This document shows, piece by piece, positions 10,747 to 21,847 of a stretch of DNA of 64,000 nt. The stretch covers positions 12,819,501-12,883,500 of the forward strand of contig NC_083506.1 of assembly GCF_032362555.1 (NCBI RefSeq), in the 5' to 3' direction. Positions within the stretch are counted from its first letter, which is position 1. Each line of letters opens with the position of its first letter. The notes under the pieces are model-generated. The model made no database searches and was not told the origin of the DNA. It was given only the letters and a program-made list of their open reading frames with translations. This stretch comes from Amyelois transitella. Taxonomy: Eukaryota > Arthropoda > Insecta > Lepidoptera > Pyralidae. The translations under genes and the position numbers were made by a program.

Positions 10747-10782
10747 TTAAATAACGAAAGATTTTTTTTGTTATAAGTACAT

Positions 10783-11050
10783 ACATACATACATACATAC
10801 ATATGATCACGTCTATATCCCTTGCGGGGTAGACAGAGCCAACAGTCTTGAAAAGACTGAATGGCCACGTTCAGCTATTTGGCTTAATGATAGAACCGAG
10901 ATTCAAATAGTGACAGGTTGCTAGCCCATCGCCTAAAAGAGGAATCCTAAGTTTATAAGCCTATCCCTTAGTCGCCTTTTACGACATCCATGGGAAAGAG
11001 ATGGAGTGGTCCTATTCTTTTTTGTAATAGTGCCGGGAACCACACGGCAC
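10783..11050 (-). mobile_element. SINE-A, full length with 12 bp TSD
   Basis: Flanked by perfect duplications of ttataagtacat at 10771-10782 and 11051-11062, which fix both ends of the insertion. Confidence 0.95.
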
Positions 11051-11471
11051 TTATAAGTACATTCGTATAATGAATAATCTCAAAAACTACTGAAAAATTT
11101 GATAATACGAGTATTTAGCGTCTTCCAAAGAAGACTCAGCCGGTAAGTTCTCCAAGACATTATTTTTAATTGTGAAGTCTTATGAGGCGTGATTTTATGT
11201 ATGTATATATGTAAGTCTTATGACTTGGGCCGCGTGCTAGAATCGATGGGGGTTTGATTGATATTTGCGGGTTAAGACCCCAGTTGATAACATTTTTCAC
11301 TGAAGGGACTCAAAGGGTTATCCGCGCCGCTGAGCGCGCGTTTTTACAAACCACAAATATTACTTTGCTTGATTTGACGATCAAATGTTTTATGGTAAAT
11401 TCTAATTTTAGAATTTAAATAAGTTGTAATTTTTTTTTCAGATTTTTTTTTCGTGAAAATTTAATTATCTT

Positions 11472-11658
11472 ATACATACATAAAATCACTCCTCTTTCCC
11501 GGAGGGGTAGGCAGAGACTACCTCTTTCCACTTGCCACGATCTCTGCATACTTCCTTCGCTTCATCCACATTCATAACTCTTTTCATGCAAGCTCGGCGG
11601 TTTCGGGTACTTTTAACCTAAACCGACTTTTGACTTTTACCAGGACGTCCTTAATTAT
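11472..11658 (-). mobile_element. RTE-like LINE, 5'-truncated
   Basis: Covers about the last 55 codons of the LINE ORF plus tail. A small internal duplication (aacctaaaccgacttttgac) breaks the frame. A 30 bp remnant of the same tail in plus orientation lies at 11188-11218. Confidence 0.85.
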
Positions 11659-11921
11659 CTTATTTATATAAAAAATCAACTCATTTCAAATTTAATATTA
11701 TTTTTTGTTTTAGTTTTGTACGTTCTCTATTCATCTCTGAATTGCAATGTGACCTCAGAATCTTAGAAATTTCGGGTTTACCTTTTCGCAGGAATAAAGC
11801 AATGATATATGTAAAATACAATAATAATAAGAATGCAATAAGTGATTCATTTTGTGTATACCAAAGTGACCTGGACTTTCACTTAATGAAAGAGAGATGT
11901 AATGTAATTTTATAATAAACA

Positions 11922-12152
11922 CTAGCTGTCCCGGCAAACGTTGTTTTGCCATATAAATAATTTTTCATTAATTTCTCGTTTAAAAAAAAATGTTAAAGGT
12001 AGACCACCCTTGTCACTAAGGGGTATGAAAAATAGATGTCGGCCGATTCTCAGACCTACTCAATATGCTCACAAAATTTCATGAGAATCGGTCAACCCGT
12101 TTCGGAGGAGTACGGGAACGAACGTTGTGACACGATAATTGTATATATAAGA
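11922..12152 (-). mobile_element. Helitron-like, third family
   Basis: Left end CTAGCTGTCCCGGC plus hairpin caaacgttgttttg; right end gtatatataaGA followed by T. The internal block 'tttcatgagaatcggtcaac' resembles known lepidopteran Helitron-type repeats. Confidence 0.75.
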
Positions 12153-12455
12153 TTAATCAAGAGTTTTCAGAACAGTGATTGAAAATACGTTGAGCGGAGT
12201 TATCGTCACCATAGAGTGCCTGATGATACTGGAGTGAATGGAGTCAAGTCTTAGGAGGCGTTCTGGAGTGGAAACGGCAGCCAGAAACTTACAGGTCACC
12301 CATAACAGCAAAATACCCGACCTAGTCGCGCCGGGGACCCAGAAAACATCATGGTGGAATACCTTACGATCCTATGAATCCCTCAAGGTGGCAACAAGGG
12401 CGCATTGGAGATTTTAGTGGGTAGGCTGGTGCATTAGGTTTCAGAAGTCCCACAC

Positions 12456-12617
12456 TTCTTCTTCCTCCTGGGTTTAGTCCCAGTTGCATTCTCACCACTC
12501 TAAAGAGGAATCTGGGGTATGCCTTTGACCATATTGATCCTGGATAGGATGAGTCAGGTTTTTTACACGAAGCGACTCCCATCTGACCTCCGCAACCTTT
12601 GCAGGAGAACCTGACCC
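12456..12617 (-). mobile_element. SINE-B, 3' body
   Basis: The gaagcgactcccatctgacc and tatgcctttgacca blocks are intact. The tRNA-like head is absent. Confidence 0.7.
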
Positions 12618-12622
12618 ATATC

Positions 12623-12737
12623 AAAAATCAAAAGGCCAATTAAAAAAGTTCTTTCCTCATCTAACCCTGGCCGAGATTCGAACCCAGGACCTCTGGTATC
12701 ACAGACAAGCGTAATACCACTGCGCCACAGAGGCCGT
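12623..12737 (-). mobile_element. SINE-C, tRNA-like head
   Basis: The head is complete with a reversed B box (ggattcgaac variant near 12670). The 3' part is replaced by the neighbouring SINE-B, so one inserted into the other. Confidence 0.75.
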
Positions 12738-12758
12738 ACACACATACATAATATACCA

Positions 12759-12975
12759 TCCTACTAATATTATAAATGCGAAAGTTTGCGAGTATGTCAG
12801 GATGTCAGTAAAGATGTTTGTTACTCTATCACGCAAAAACTATTGAACCGATTACAATGAAATTTGGTATGTAGGTAGCTGAAGACCCAGAATAACATAT
12901 AAGCTACCTTTTATCCTGGAGTTCCCGCGGGATTGATAAGGTTTCCATGCGGACTAAGTCGCCGGCGGCCTCTAG
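12759..12975 (+). mobile_element. Helitron-like, Hel-b
   Basis: A|TCctactaatattataaatg ... ggcggcctCTAG|T, matching the A-T insertion rule. The 3' hairpin is partly decayed (gcggactaagtcgccggc). Confidence 0.85.
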
Positions 12976-13016
12976 TAAGCCTCGAAATAAGGCATACGTA
13001 CATATGTACATACACG

Positions 13017-13068
13017 TGACCCAGAATAACATACAGGCTACCTTTTATCCCGGAGTTCCCGCGGAATG
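13017..13068 (+). mobile_element. Hel-b fragment
   Basis: A second copy of the 'cccagaataacatacaggctacc' to 'ttcccgcgg' block, 50 bp after the full copy. Confidence 0.6.
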
Positions 13069-13092
13069 TAAATACATACATACACGTGTATA

Positions 13093-13281
13093 TCAATATG
13101 AATAAGACCCAATAATTTCCTCATGGTTGGAAACAGATGCACAAATCACATGGTTGTATGGATTGAAGGTACAGTCAGGATATTGAGGTCGACCGGCAAA
13201 GATGGCGGAAGCAATTACTATACAATTACGATAGCTATCGGGTGCTTCAGAGCCGTCCAATGGATTGTGGAGACTCAACAC
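13093..13281 (-). CDS. Possible terminal exon, unknown protein
   Basis: A 62-codon open frame lies in otherwise non-repetitive sequence and ends in TGA. It contains four hydrophilic turns and Cys residues spaced NC-x15-DC-x9-IC around codons 20, 36 and 46. A T-rich stretch ending in AG (atctttgtgttgag) lies at its 5' edge and could be a splice acceptor. I do not recognise the family. No partner exon was found, so this may be a chance frame or an unknown transposon piece. Confidence 0.22.
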   Translation of the reverse strand: MLSLHNPLDGSEAPDSYRNCIVIASAIFAGRPQYPDCTFNPYNHVICASVSNHEEIIGSYSY

Positions 13282-13288
13282 AAAGATT

Positions 13289-13412
13289 AATAGAACAGAA
13301 TAGAATAGAATAGAATAGATTTATTTTTAAATTTTCAAGGCTGAAGTTAATCTGTGTAATTTGTCTAAACAAACATAAAAATAAAATACTGCATAACAAG
13401 GTACTTTTTTTT
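13289..13412 (-). repeat. Retroposon tail with (TAGAA)n
   Basis: Four gaata units followed by 'gatttatttttaaattttc' mark the 3' end of an unidentified LINE or SINE in minus orientation. Confidence 0.5.
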
Positions 13413-13423
13413 TTTTTCTTTTT

Positions 13424-13532
13424 GGAACAAATTACACAGATTGAGTTAGCCTCGAAGTAAGTTCGAGACTTGTGTTACGAGATACTAACTCAACGATACT
13501 ATATTTTATAATAAATACTTATATAGATACTT
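13424..13532 (-). mobile_element. SINE-C, 3' part only
   Basis: Body and 3' end (aacaaattacacagattgag to cttatatag). The tRNA-like head is missing. Confidence 0.8.
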
Positions 13533-13623
13533 ATATAGGTACTGAAACCCTTAGTTGTCAGACGGTTAATTAAATTTTCAGAATACAGTTGTAGAATCAG
13601 TTACTTAATAATAATTGAAAACC

Positions 13624-13871
13624 TTGGTTCCCGGCACCAATACAAAAAAGAATAGGACCACTCCATCTCTTTTCCATAGATGTCGTAAAAGGCGACTAAG
13701 GGATAGGCTTATAAACTTGGGATTCCTTTATAGCCGCTTGGCTAGCGACCTGTCACTATTTGAATCTCAATTCTATCATTAAGCCAAATAGCTGAACGTA
13801 GCCATGCAGTCCTTTCAAGACTGTTGGCTCTGTTTACCCCACAAGGGTTATAGACGTGTCCATATGTATGT
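13624..13871 (+). mobile_element. SINE-A, near full length
   Basis: Lacks the first about 8 bp of the head. It abuts a rep-E copy at its tail. Confidence 0.9.
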
Positions 13872-13872
13872 T

Positions 13873-14067
13873 ATTTTCAAAATTGAATACAAGGTATCAC
13901 TTATTGACGTCACATCACTTAAATCTAATTATAACTACTACCGCTTCCAAAGCGCATGTGTAGAAGGAGCGGCAACTATACTGCAGCATTTTCATCGGAC
14001 GTCAATTTACAAATATAGATGTCTTAAATGTAAATCATGGACGAATGCACATAGTCTACATTAAAAA
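13873..14067 (-). repeat. rep-E retroposon 3' end
   Basis: Has gacgtcacatcactt, cgcttccaaagcgcatgtgt and the 'gaatgcacatagtctacatt' end block. Confidence 0.65.
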
Positions 14068-14436
14068 AACATAAATGAATGTAGCCCTAATTATATCAAT
14101 ATAAATGAAATAGATTCTTAATCGCCGGCCTCACACGGCAATCATTTTAATTGAAAAATTTCCACACACGATTCAGTCAGATTTGAACCCAAACTTCGGG
14201 TCACACAGCCAACGTCTGGACCACAGAGGCATTTACGAACTAATCACCTAAAATCTTAAAATGGTTACCTGAATAATTTATAAGCTGACTTTGACCTGGC
14301 GCGCAGCCAAATTGGACGAATTTTGCCTTTAAATTTGTCAAATACATTTGTAGGCTTCCATTTTAACTCATTAACGCCCAAAATTCAACTACAAAATATT
14401 TTTAATTTATATGTTCAAAGACTAATTAGAAGCTAA

Positions 14437-14612
14437 ATACATAAATATATGTAGTCACGTCTTGCGGGGTAGACAGAGCCAACAGTCCTGAAAAGTCTGC
14501 TAGGTCACGTTCAGTTTCTTGACTTTATGATAGAATTGAGATTCAAATAGTGACAGGTTGCTAGCCCATCGCCTAAAAGATGAATCCCAAGTTTATAAGC
14601 CTATCACTTAGT
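14437..14612 (-). mobile_element. SINE-A, 3' two-thirds
   Basis: The terminal hairpin has lost 12 bp (cacgtcttgcggggtag). The head is missing beyond the 'cctatcacttag' block. Confidence 0.8.
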
Positions 14613-15235
14613 GTATCAAATAAATTGGTCCAATTTGGCCTAGTGCCAATCTGACAAGGTATCGCTTGAGAGAGCTTATCATAGATTAATATCAGGCTAG
14701 ACACCGCAAGGTCACCTGTCTGTGTAAAACAAGCGTGTCTAGTTTTTGTTTCAACATACATTTAGTCACCCTTAAATCCGTCTCGGTGTATCAGTACCAG
14801 TACAACCGCAAGCGCTACTTCCCGCAACTTTAACTCTGTAATATCTTCAGAAATACTCATTTAAATCTTGTGCTGTAAAGGACCGTGTAGATCTATATTA
14901 AATCAGCAATGTATTTAAGCTATTTAAGTAAATGGATAAGGATTAATGCTGTATTGGTTAAAATCGCTACAAAATTTGCCATTAAGTATTTGTCGTAAAA
15001 GTAAATGACAAAAAAAAATTATTGTGGGATATCCATGGGAGATAGACATATACCATCGCGGAGATTTTTGTAGACCTTTTTAATGTGTACAAATAGTTAG
15101 TACAGTATTTTGATAAATCTCGTAGGGTTCAGCCTGCGTTTGCAATGTAAGTGGAAAAAAATATGATAATTAACGACATCACATTAGAAACCTCAAAAAT
15201 AACAGTATTTGTCCACTATTTAATGGATGTTATTA
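14613..15235. other. No recognisable feature
   Basis: AT-rich sequence with no repeat, convincing exon or RNA gene that I could see. Confidence 0.5.
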
Positions 15236-15236
15236 T

Positions 15237-15400
15237 ACATATAAACCTTCCTCTTGAATCACTCTATCTATTAAAAAAAACCGCATCAAAACCCGGTGCT
15301 TGGTTTTAAAGATTTAAGCATAGAAAGGGACAAAAGGACAGAGAAAGCGACTTTATTTTATACTATGTACTTAGTGATTATTATAGTAAGGATTCTTTTT
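15237..15400. mobile_element. Helitron-like interior fragment
   Basis: The 'aaccttcctcttgaatcactc' and 'gcgactttattttatactatg' blocks recur at 21386-21500. No terminal TC or CTAG is seen here. Confidence 0.5.
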
Positions 15401-15854
15401 AACTTTATTTCAGTACCTAAAAGCTTTCAAAGAAAGCGTTTAAGCTTCTCCGAGACGCGCCAGTTTTAAGTCGCATGTGGTCCAGTTGTTTCTGACTTAG
15501 TCCTGAGAGAGTAAATAAACTCTGTATGTTATCTACTGAAAATATATATTATATATTTAGTATAGGTTTATAGAATATATAGTAGGTTTACTAAGTATGT
15601 TTATTACATATAGTCATCCACACAAAGGTTCTGTGCTGCAATGGTCGACTGTTTGATAATGTTATAAGCAAACTGTAAATGTTTCAATAAAAAATAATTA
15701 AATAAATAAATGTAGACGTAGTAGTTGACTTGCGGGGTCTAGCTAGATGTATGTCTATGTAACTTATTACCTGATTCAGGTAAGTGTTTCTCGTTTTCAG
15801 ATTTAACATTCTAGAAGAAATTTATTCAAAACTTCAGCCCGCTTACCAAGGCAC

Positions 15855-15925
15855 GCGCGACGCCATTTTTATCGCGCGTAAACTATCGCTGTCCCGTTTT
15901 ACTTCATAACAAAAAGGAAAACAGC
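15855..15925. repeat. Inverted repeat, MITE-like
   Basis: Perfect 13 bp arms aaactatcgctgt / acagcgatagttt are separated by about 30 bp. The CpG-rich flank (gcgcgacgccatttttatcgcg) contrasts with the AT-rich surroundings. Confidence 0.5.
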
Positions 15926-15979
15926 GATAGTTTTACATGTGTACCCAGTGACATGCTAGCCTCACTGGCCAGCATAAAA

Positions 15980-16243
15980 TACACATACATACATATGGTC
16001 ACGTCTATATCCCTTGTGGGGTAGACAGAGCCAACAGTCTTGAAAAGACTGATCGGCCACGTTCAGCTATTTGGCTTAATGATAGTATTGAGATCTAAAT
16101 AGTGACAGGTCGCTAGCCCATCGCCTAAAAAAAGAATCTCAAGTTTGTAAGCCTATCCCTTAGTTGCCTTTTACGACATCCATGGGAAAGAGATGGAGTG
16201 GTCCTATTCTTTTTTGTATTGGTGCCGGGAACCACACGGCACA
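15980..16243 (-). mobile_element. SINE-A, full length with 12 bp TSD
   Basis: Perfect duplication gccagcataaaa at 15968-15979 and 16244-16255. Confidence 0.95.
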
Positions 16244-16255
16244 GCCAGCATAAAA

Positions 16256-17250
16256 ACTATTCCGAAATATGAACACAAAAGTTTCCTGTAGGTAGCATGC
16301 ATAGAAAATTCACAAAACTGTAACAAAAGAGAACTAATTAGAATTCCATACATCGGTGTCTGTGACGACGAAACAATGAAACCAGTCACATCGCATTGTT
16401 CCCGATTCGGCGGTACATCGCGAGCAAAACGAGTGACTGCAACATAACGATAACGACATTATTTTATTTTCCCTTTTGGTGGTACGAATTTTCTAATAAT
16501 CTTTTAAAAATCAGCAAAGTGCGGTGTCGTAAAAGGCGACTAAGGGATAGGTTAACCTACTTACCCATATGTACAATTATGTCATATTTTATAACTACTA
16601 AACTATGCAAATCTGGAAATTTAAAAAAATATATAATGATAGAATGTCTTTTAAATTTAAATAAAAAAGTTAACTTTTAAATTCACCAAGGTCACATCTA
16701 CGGAGTTATCACTTGCCTTGAGTTACAATGATTCTTTTTTAGAAAAAAAAAATACCTAAATATATTGTTACAAATCTGACCTAGATCATTAACAAACCTG
16801 CTTCAAGGAGATCAGTGTCGAAATGATCCTGAAAAGGTCAACCCTTCAATTATATTTCACGACACCGCTTATGTTACACCGAGGTCATTTGAAGTCAGAA
16901 CTGCCGAGGCGGCCTTCGCTGGGTTAAATTGACCACAAAACTCATGGCAACAAGGGATTTATAGAGAAAAATTTATCTCTATCCGAGATCTGAGTAACGT
17001 GGTTGAGAGGAAAAAATCCCTCATAGGGATAAGTCCGCCGTTGTGCATTTTTACAGCAGTGCTATTAAAAATTTGATATGAACAATAAAGTATTTAGAAA
17101 CAAACAAAATTAATAATGAAAGATTTCAAAATAAAGTCGGCAAATACAAATTTTCATCATTCGCCATTATTTTATTATTTGTAACTCTAAGTGAAGTAAA
17201 ATAAAGTCAATGATTTATCTATCTTTAAAAAAATCAATTATTCATTCTTT
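16256..17250. other. No gene seen; scattered repeat traces
   Basis: A 32 bp SINE-A crumb (gtcgtaaaaggcgactaagg) lies at 16521-16552 and a rep-D-like trace (agggataagtccgccgttgt) near 17028. Otherwise nothing recognisable. Confidence 0.5.
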
Positions 17251-17253
17251 CAT

Positions 17254-17332
17254 ATTGTCACGTCTATATTCCTTGCGGGATAGACAGAGCCAACAGACTT
17301 GAGAGACTGATAGGCCACGTCTGTCTATCTAA
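17254..17332 (-). mobile_element. SINE-A, 3' fragment
   Basis: Terminal hairpin plus the first arm of the internal hairpin only. Confidence 0.75.
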
Positions 17333-17755
17333 TTTATGTACACAGATAACATCGAGACTGATAATGAAACAAAATTACTACTTATACGATCTTTTATTTA
17401 GGTTACTCGTATTTTAAAAGAAATCTCTTCCAGCAGACCCGAGAAAGGAGACATGATGAAAAGGAAATAGGAAAAATTATGAGAAATCTAATATATTTAG
17501 TCTATTTATTAAAGTCAGTTATTTTTTTTATAAACTCTGTACAATTTGAATCTGACAGTAGCACATTCAGTGACGATGTGACTTCTATTTTTGCTTAAAG
17601 CGTTTAAATCCCCTATAATCTCATTTCGGCACGTGATTCTTCAGCAGTCCTTGTGAAATAGCTAACCGGCATCTTACAACCGACCTTTCTCAATTCACTG
17701 ACCACATGTGGTTACCAATGACCTTTGTACATTTGGAACTAGATTAAATCATTAC

Positions 17756-17840
17756 CGCTGAGCTTGCATGAAGAGAGTTATGAATGTAGATGAAGTGAAT
17801 GAAGTATGTGGACATCGCTGGAAGTGGAACATGGCAAAAG
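17756..17840 (+). mobile_element. RTE-like LINE, internal C-terminal fragment
   Basis: Matches codons around ACMKRVMNVDEAKEV of the LINE ORF but lacks the 3' tail. This is unusual for a simple 5'-truncated insertion. Confidence 0.7.
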
Positions 17841-17913
17841 GCATTATTTTATTTATGTATGTATGTTATGTCACTATTGTACTAACCAAACCAAAGTTTG
17901 ATGAACTAGTATA

Positions 17914-18153
17914 GAACGTCTATATCCCTTGCGGGGTAGACAGAGCCAACAGTCTTGAAAAGACTGAATGGCCACGTTCAGCTATTTAGCTTAATGATAG
18001 AATTGAGATTCAAATAGTGACAGGTTGCTAGCCCATCGCCTAAAAGAAAAATCCCAATTTTATAAGCCTACCCCTCAGTCGCCTTTTACGACATCCAAGG
18101 GAGAGATGGAGTGGTCCTATTCTTTTTTCTATCTGTGCCAGGAGCCACACGGC
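17914..18153 (-). mobile_element. SINE-A, near full length
   Basis: The tail microsatellite is missing: the element begins directly at gaacgtctatatcc. Confidence 0.88.
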
Positions 18154-18532
18154 TAATTAACATTTACGATTACATTGTGTCGTAAAATTTTATGTTCAGT
18201 CTAGTATATCAGATGTCAATGACGCTGAATTTCGCGGAAAAAGCGCAAACCACCAATATACGAAGCAAACGATGATTTATCGGCGCCCTGGGCTCTGCTG
18301 GGCAGTTGTTTTGCGATAAACTCTCTGGGTTTGAGCAGATGAGGTCAGGTCAGATCCTAATCGTTGTTTATGTTTTGTTTTAACCAACCTTTTCTGACGC
18401 ATAGCTTAACTTTTTTTTAACAAAGATCAAACCGATCATGAAAATCTTAGATGTTAAGCAAAAAATATTCATTCTAATTATTAGTTTAATTAAAAACACA
18501 TGACATTTTTTAAGTCTATCAAGAAAAAAAAA

Positions 18533-18648
18533 TTATAAACTTGGAATTCTTCTTTCAGGCTACGGGATAGCAACCTGTCACTGTTTGAGTTTGCCTTTTC
18601 GTGACTGTTAGCTCTGTCAACCCCGCATGGAATTGAGACGTGTTTATA
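18533..18648 (+). mobile_element. SINE-A, degraded 3' half
   Basis: Deleted in the middle (gtttgagtttgccttttcgtg). The surrounding 18160-18530 holds nothing recognisable. Confidence 0.7.
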
Positions 18649-18961
18649 TAAACACATGAGTGTATACAATATGTATGTTTGTATGAGAAATTATTTCCAC
18701 TTGAGATTGAAAGCTGTGTCCACCCCGTAGAGGTTTAAAGATCACATTGTATATAGTATGTATGTATGTTGTACTCAATTCTAAACGGACCTCAAAATAC
18801 GATTTCACCTGTTTTAATATAGTACCTCTCTCATCGTTTTCCTTATAATATCTGCGGGCATCGGCTGCAGACGATTGCTCGCACAATATTTACTTTCTCC
18901 AGTGATTCATTCGTATTGTACTGACGAGGAAGAAAGTGTTTTAAGCTTTTTAAATAATACA

Positions 18962-19085
18962 TTCATAAATACATAAAATCACGCCTCTTTTCCGGAGGGT
19001 AAGCAGAGACTACATCTTTCCATTTACCACGATCTCTGCATACTTCCTTCGCTTCATCCACATTCACAACTCTCTTCATGCAAGG
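18962..19085 (-). mobile_element. RTE-like LINE, 5'-truncated
   Basis: Last about 35 codons plus tail; ends at cttcatgcaagg. Confidence 0.85.
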
Positions 19086-19139
19086 AAAGAATAAATGGTA
19101 AATAATTAAAATAAATATTAAGTAAGTACTTAATTAAAA

Positions 19140-19245
19140 TGCTTTATTGTTCACTCTACATTCTACATTACAAATATAAAACAGTAGTACAGTACAAAGG
19201 CGGGCTTATCCCTCAGTGGGATCTCTTCCAGCCAACCTGACAATA
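19140..19245 (-). repeat. rep-D retroposon 3' end
   Basis: gctttattg ... acaaaggcgggcttatccct ... gatctcttccagccaacc, shared with the copies at 23189, 30805 and 60858. Confidence 0.6.
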
Positions 19246-19280
19246 TAATAAGAGATAATATTAATTATAAATGTCCCCTC

Positions 19281-19361
19281 CCGTGAGGAACCCGGAACCA
19301 ATAAAAAACTGGTACCAGTCCATCTCTTTCCTTAGATGTCGTAAAAGGCGACTAAGGGATA
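19281..19361 (+). mobile_element. SINE-A, 5' fragment
   Basis: Only the head third (cccggaaccaat to gcgactaagggatag); the 3' part is absent. Confidence 0.7.
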
Positions 19362-19420
19362 GTGTAAGTGTATATTTTCATCGCTAACAGACCAGAATAA
19401 TATAATAATATATATATATA

Positions 19421-19645
19421 CGGGACAAATTACAAAGATTGAGTTAGCCTCGAAGTAAGTTCGAGACTTGTGTTACGAGATACTAACTTAACGATACTAT
19501 ATTTATAATAAATACTTATATAGATAAACATCCAAGACCCAGGCCAATCAGAGAAAGTTCGTTTCTCATCATTCCCTGACCGGGATTCGAACCTCACCTC
19601 CGGTGTCACAGACAAGCGTATTACCGCTGCACCACAGAGGCCGTC
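19421..19645 (-). mobile_element. SINE-C, full length
   Basis: From cgggacaaattac at the 3' end to the tRNA-like head gcaccacagaggccgtc. B box region at about 19583-19593. Confidence 0.88.
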
Positions 19646-19717
19646 AAATGATGGAAAAGTCAAAAAATAGAAGCAAGACTTTTCAGTACAATTTATTCCT
19701 CAATTTTTGTTTTGAAT

Positions 19718-19850
19718 GGGCTAGCAACCTGTCACTATTTGAATCTCAATTCTATCATTAAGCCAAACAGCTGAACGTGGCCATTCAGTCTTCAAGACTG
19801 TTGGCTCTGTCTACCCCGCAAGGGATATAGACGTGATGATATGTATGTAT
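19718..19850 (+). mobile_element. SINE-A, 3' half
   Basis: 5'-truncated at gggctagcaacc. The internal hairpin is shortened to cagtcttcaagactg. Confidence 0.88.
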
Positions 19851-20106
19851 AACATTTTTAAATACGTTTTGTACGCAACTGTTCAAAGCTCAATATTTTA
19901 CTTTTTTTTCCTATTTTGCGAAAACGTTTAAAATCCAATAGAAAGTATTTGGAGGAGAGCTGGCGCCAATTTCTGAACGGCGTTGTTTATTTTCTGTAAA
20001 ACGTTTAGAAATGAGTCTCCACGGAGTTCTGAAAACAAGTTTCGTTAACCATTATTTAACTGCTGAATGAGTTATAAGTGTATTTTTCTGTACCGCACAA
20101 ATACAA

Positions 20107-20341
20107 GTGCCGTGTGGTTCCCGGCACCAATACAAAAAATAATAGAACCACTTCATCTTTCTCGCATGGATGTCGTAAAAGGCGACTAAGGGATAGGCTT
20201 ACAAACTTGGGATTTGTTTAGGCGATGGTCTAGCAACCTGTCACTATTTGAATGTCAATTCTATTATTAAGCCACACAGCTGAACGCGGCCTATTAGTCT
20301 TTTTATGACTGTTGGCTCTGTCTGCCCCGCAAGGGATATAG
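20107..20341 (+). mobile_element. SINE-A, tail-less
   Basis: Complete head. It ends inside the terminal hairpin (aagggatata) and runs into an inverted partner. Confidence 0.85.
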
Positions 20342-20348
20342 CCTACGT

Positions 20349-20422
20349 GGCCTACGTTCAGCTGTTTGGCTTAATGATAGAATTGAGATTCAAATAGTGA
20401 CAGTTTGCCACCATCGCCTAAA
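20349..20422 (-). mobile_element. SINE-A, inverted middle fragment
   Basis: Opposite orientation to the copy just left of it, making a tail-to-middle inverted pair. Confidence 0.7.
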
Positions 20423-20564
20423 TTAAGACGTCTTGACAAAGTAAAAGACGTGTGATATGATTTCGAAGATTTAGCACGACCAATCAATAAGATAACAGTT
20501 TCACGACCTTTCTAGATCTTTTTTCGCTATATTCATAAGTATTTCTATACGCTACATGCTCCAA

Positions 20565-20674
20565 TAAAAAATTGTATCATTATAGCTGCAATCATTCAAT
20601 TCTCTCCCCCTCTTTGCCGGGGGAGATGCGGGTATATTACATTCAATTTGTTACGATACGTTATTTTTAAGTTT
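20565..20674 (+). repeat. Direct repeat, left copy
   Basis: Paired with 20937-21052 across a SINE-A insertion. Contains the hairpin ctccccctctttgccggggg (7 bp arms). Confidence 0.8.
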
Positions 20675-20935
20675 ACATACATACATGCATACATATAGTC
20701 ACGTCTATATCCCTTGCAGGGTAGACAGAGCCAAGAGTCCCAAAAAGACTGATAGGCCAGCTTTTTGGCTTAATGATAGAATTGAGACCCAAATAGTGAC
20801 AGGTTGCTAGCCCATCGCCTAAAAGAAGAATCACAAGTTTAAAACCCTATCCCTTAGTCGCCTTTTACAACATCCATGAGAACGAGATGTAGTAGTCCTA
20901 TTCTTTTTTTTATAGGTGCCGGGAACCACACGGCA
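20675..20935 (-). mobile_element. SINE-A between long direct repeats
   Basis: Full length, with irregular tail catacatacatgcatacata. The repeats begin exactly at its two ends. Confidence 0.9.
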
Positions 20936-20936
20936 G

Positions 20937-21052
20937 TAAAAAAATTGTATCATTATATCTGTAATCATTCAATTTGATTCTCTCCCCCTCCATGCCGGGG
21001 GAGATGCGGGTATATTACATTCAATTTGTTACTTTAGGTTATTTTTAGATTT
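20937..21052 (+). repeat. Direct repeat, right copy
   Basis: About 90% like the left copy, with a 5 bp insertion (gattc region) before the C-run. Confidence 0.8.
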
Positions 21053-21239
21053 GAGTGACAATAAAGCATACATTAAAGATCCATTACATTTTACACGTTC
21101 CCTTAAATCTGTTTACTTAACCCAAGCTAAAGCTTGGGGTAGCTAAAAAAAACCTAGCTAAAAAAATCCCGAAAAATGTTTTGAAATGAATGATTATAGT
21201 TAAATTTTTGGATCAGCCTTGCCTTTTAAACAGTAATAA

Positions 21240-21275
21240 TTCTATTAGCGACCCGCCCCGGCTTGCTCGAGTAGC

Positions 21276-21315
<40 letters not shown>

Positions 21316-21338
21316 GCTATATATATATATATATAATG

Positions 21339-21383
<45 letters not shown>

Positions 21384-21500
21384 TATACAAACCTTCCTCT
21401 TGAATCACTCTGATGCATCGATATCAGTTGTGTAGTTTTTAAGATCTAAGCATACAAACAGACAGACGCGGGAAGCTACTTTGTTTTATACTTAGTAAAA
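21240..21500. mobile_element. Helitron-like element with inner (TA)n
   Basis: Left block attagcgacccgccccggct and right block 'aaaccttcctcttgaatcac' are typical of one lepidopteran Helitron-type repeat. They are now separated by a microsatellite. Confidence 0.5.
21278..21382. repeat. (TA)n microsatellite
   Basis: Three TA runs broken by two aatgct units, about 105 bp. The open frame across it is an artefact of the repeat. Confidence 0.95.
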
Positions 21501-21649
21501 AAACTTTTTCTGATTGCCCTGGCTCTAAAATATGTATTTATTACATACGAGTATATGGGAAAGGAGTCCTATTCTTACCTGTATCATATTTCGAGAACAA
21601 AGTGTAAATATTATATTTTAGTCATTTAACACAGTTCTCCCTATTAAAG

Positions 21650-21842
21650 CGCATTCATGTAAAAATAAACCATATTACCTCTATGCCATGATTTAGATTT
21701 AAGAGATCCATATTTGTAAATTGACGTCCGGTGAAAATGCTGCAGTGTAGTTTGTTCCGCCGCTTCTATTTCACAAACGCTTTGGAAGCGGTAGTAAATA
21801 TAATTAAAGTGATATGACGTCAATACGTATCTTGTATCTAAC
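21650..21842 (+). repeat. rep-E retroposon 3' end
   Basis: Reverse orientation of the copy at 13873; contains gacgtccggtgaaaatgctg and cacaaacgctttggaagcgg. Confidence 0.65.
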
Positions 21843-21847
21843 ATATG

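Noticed and set aside
18644..18886. Minus-strand frame beginning CEQSSAADARRYYKEN
   Set aside because: Looks coding-like for 25 codons, but the upstream stop, lack of a convincing acceptor and poor continuation make chance more likely.
21226..21408. Frame of alternating Tyr-Ile
   Set aside because: Produced by the (TA)n microsatellite.
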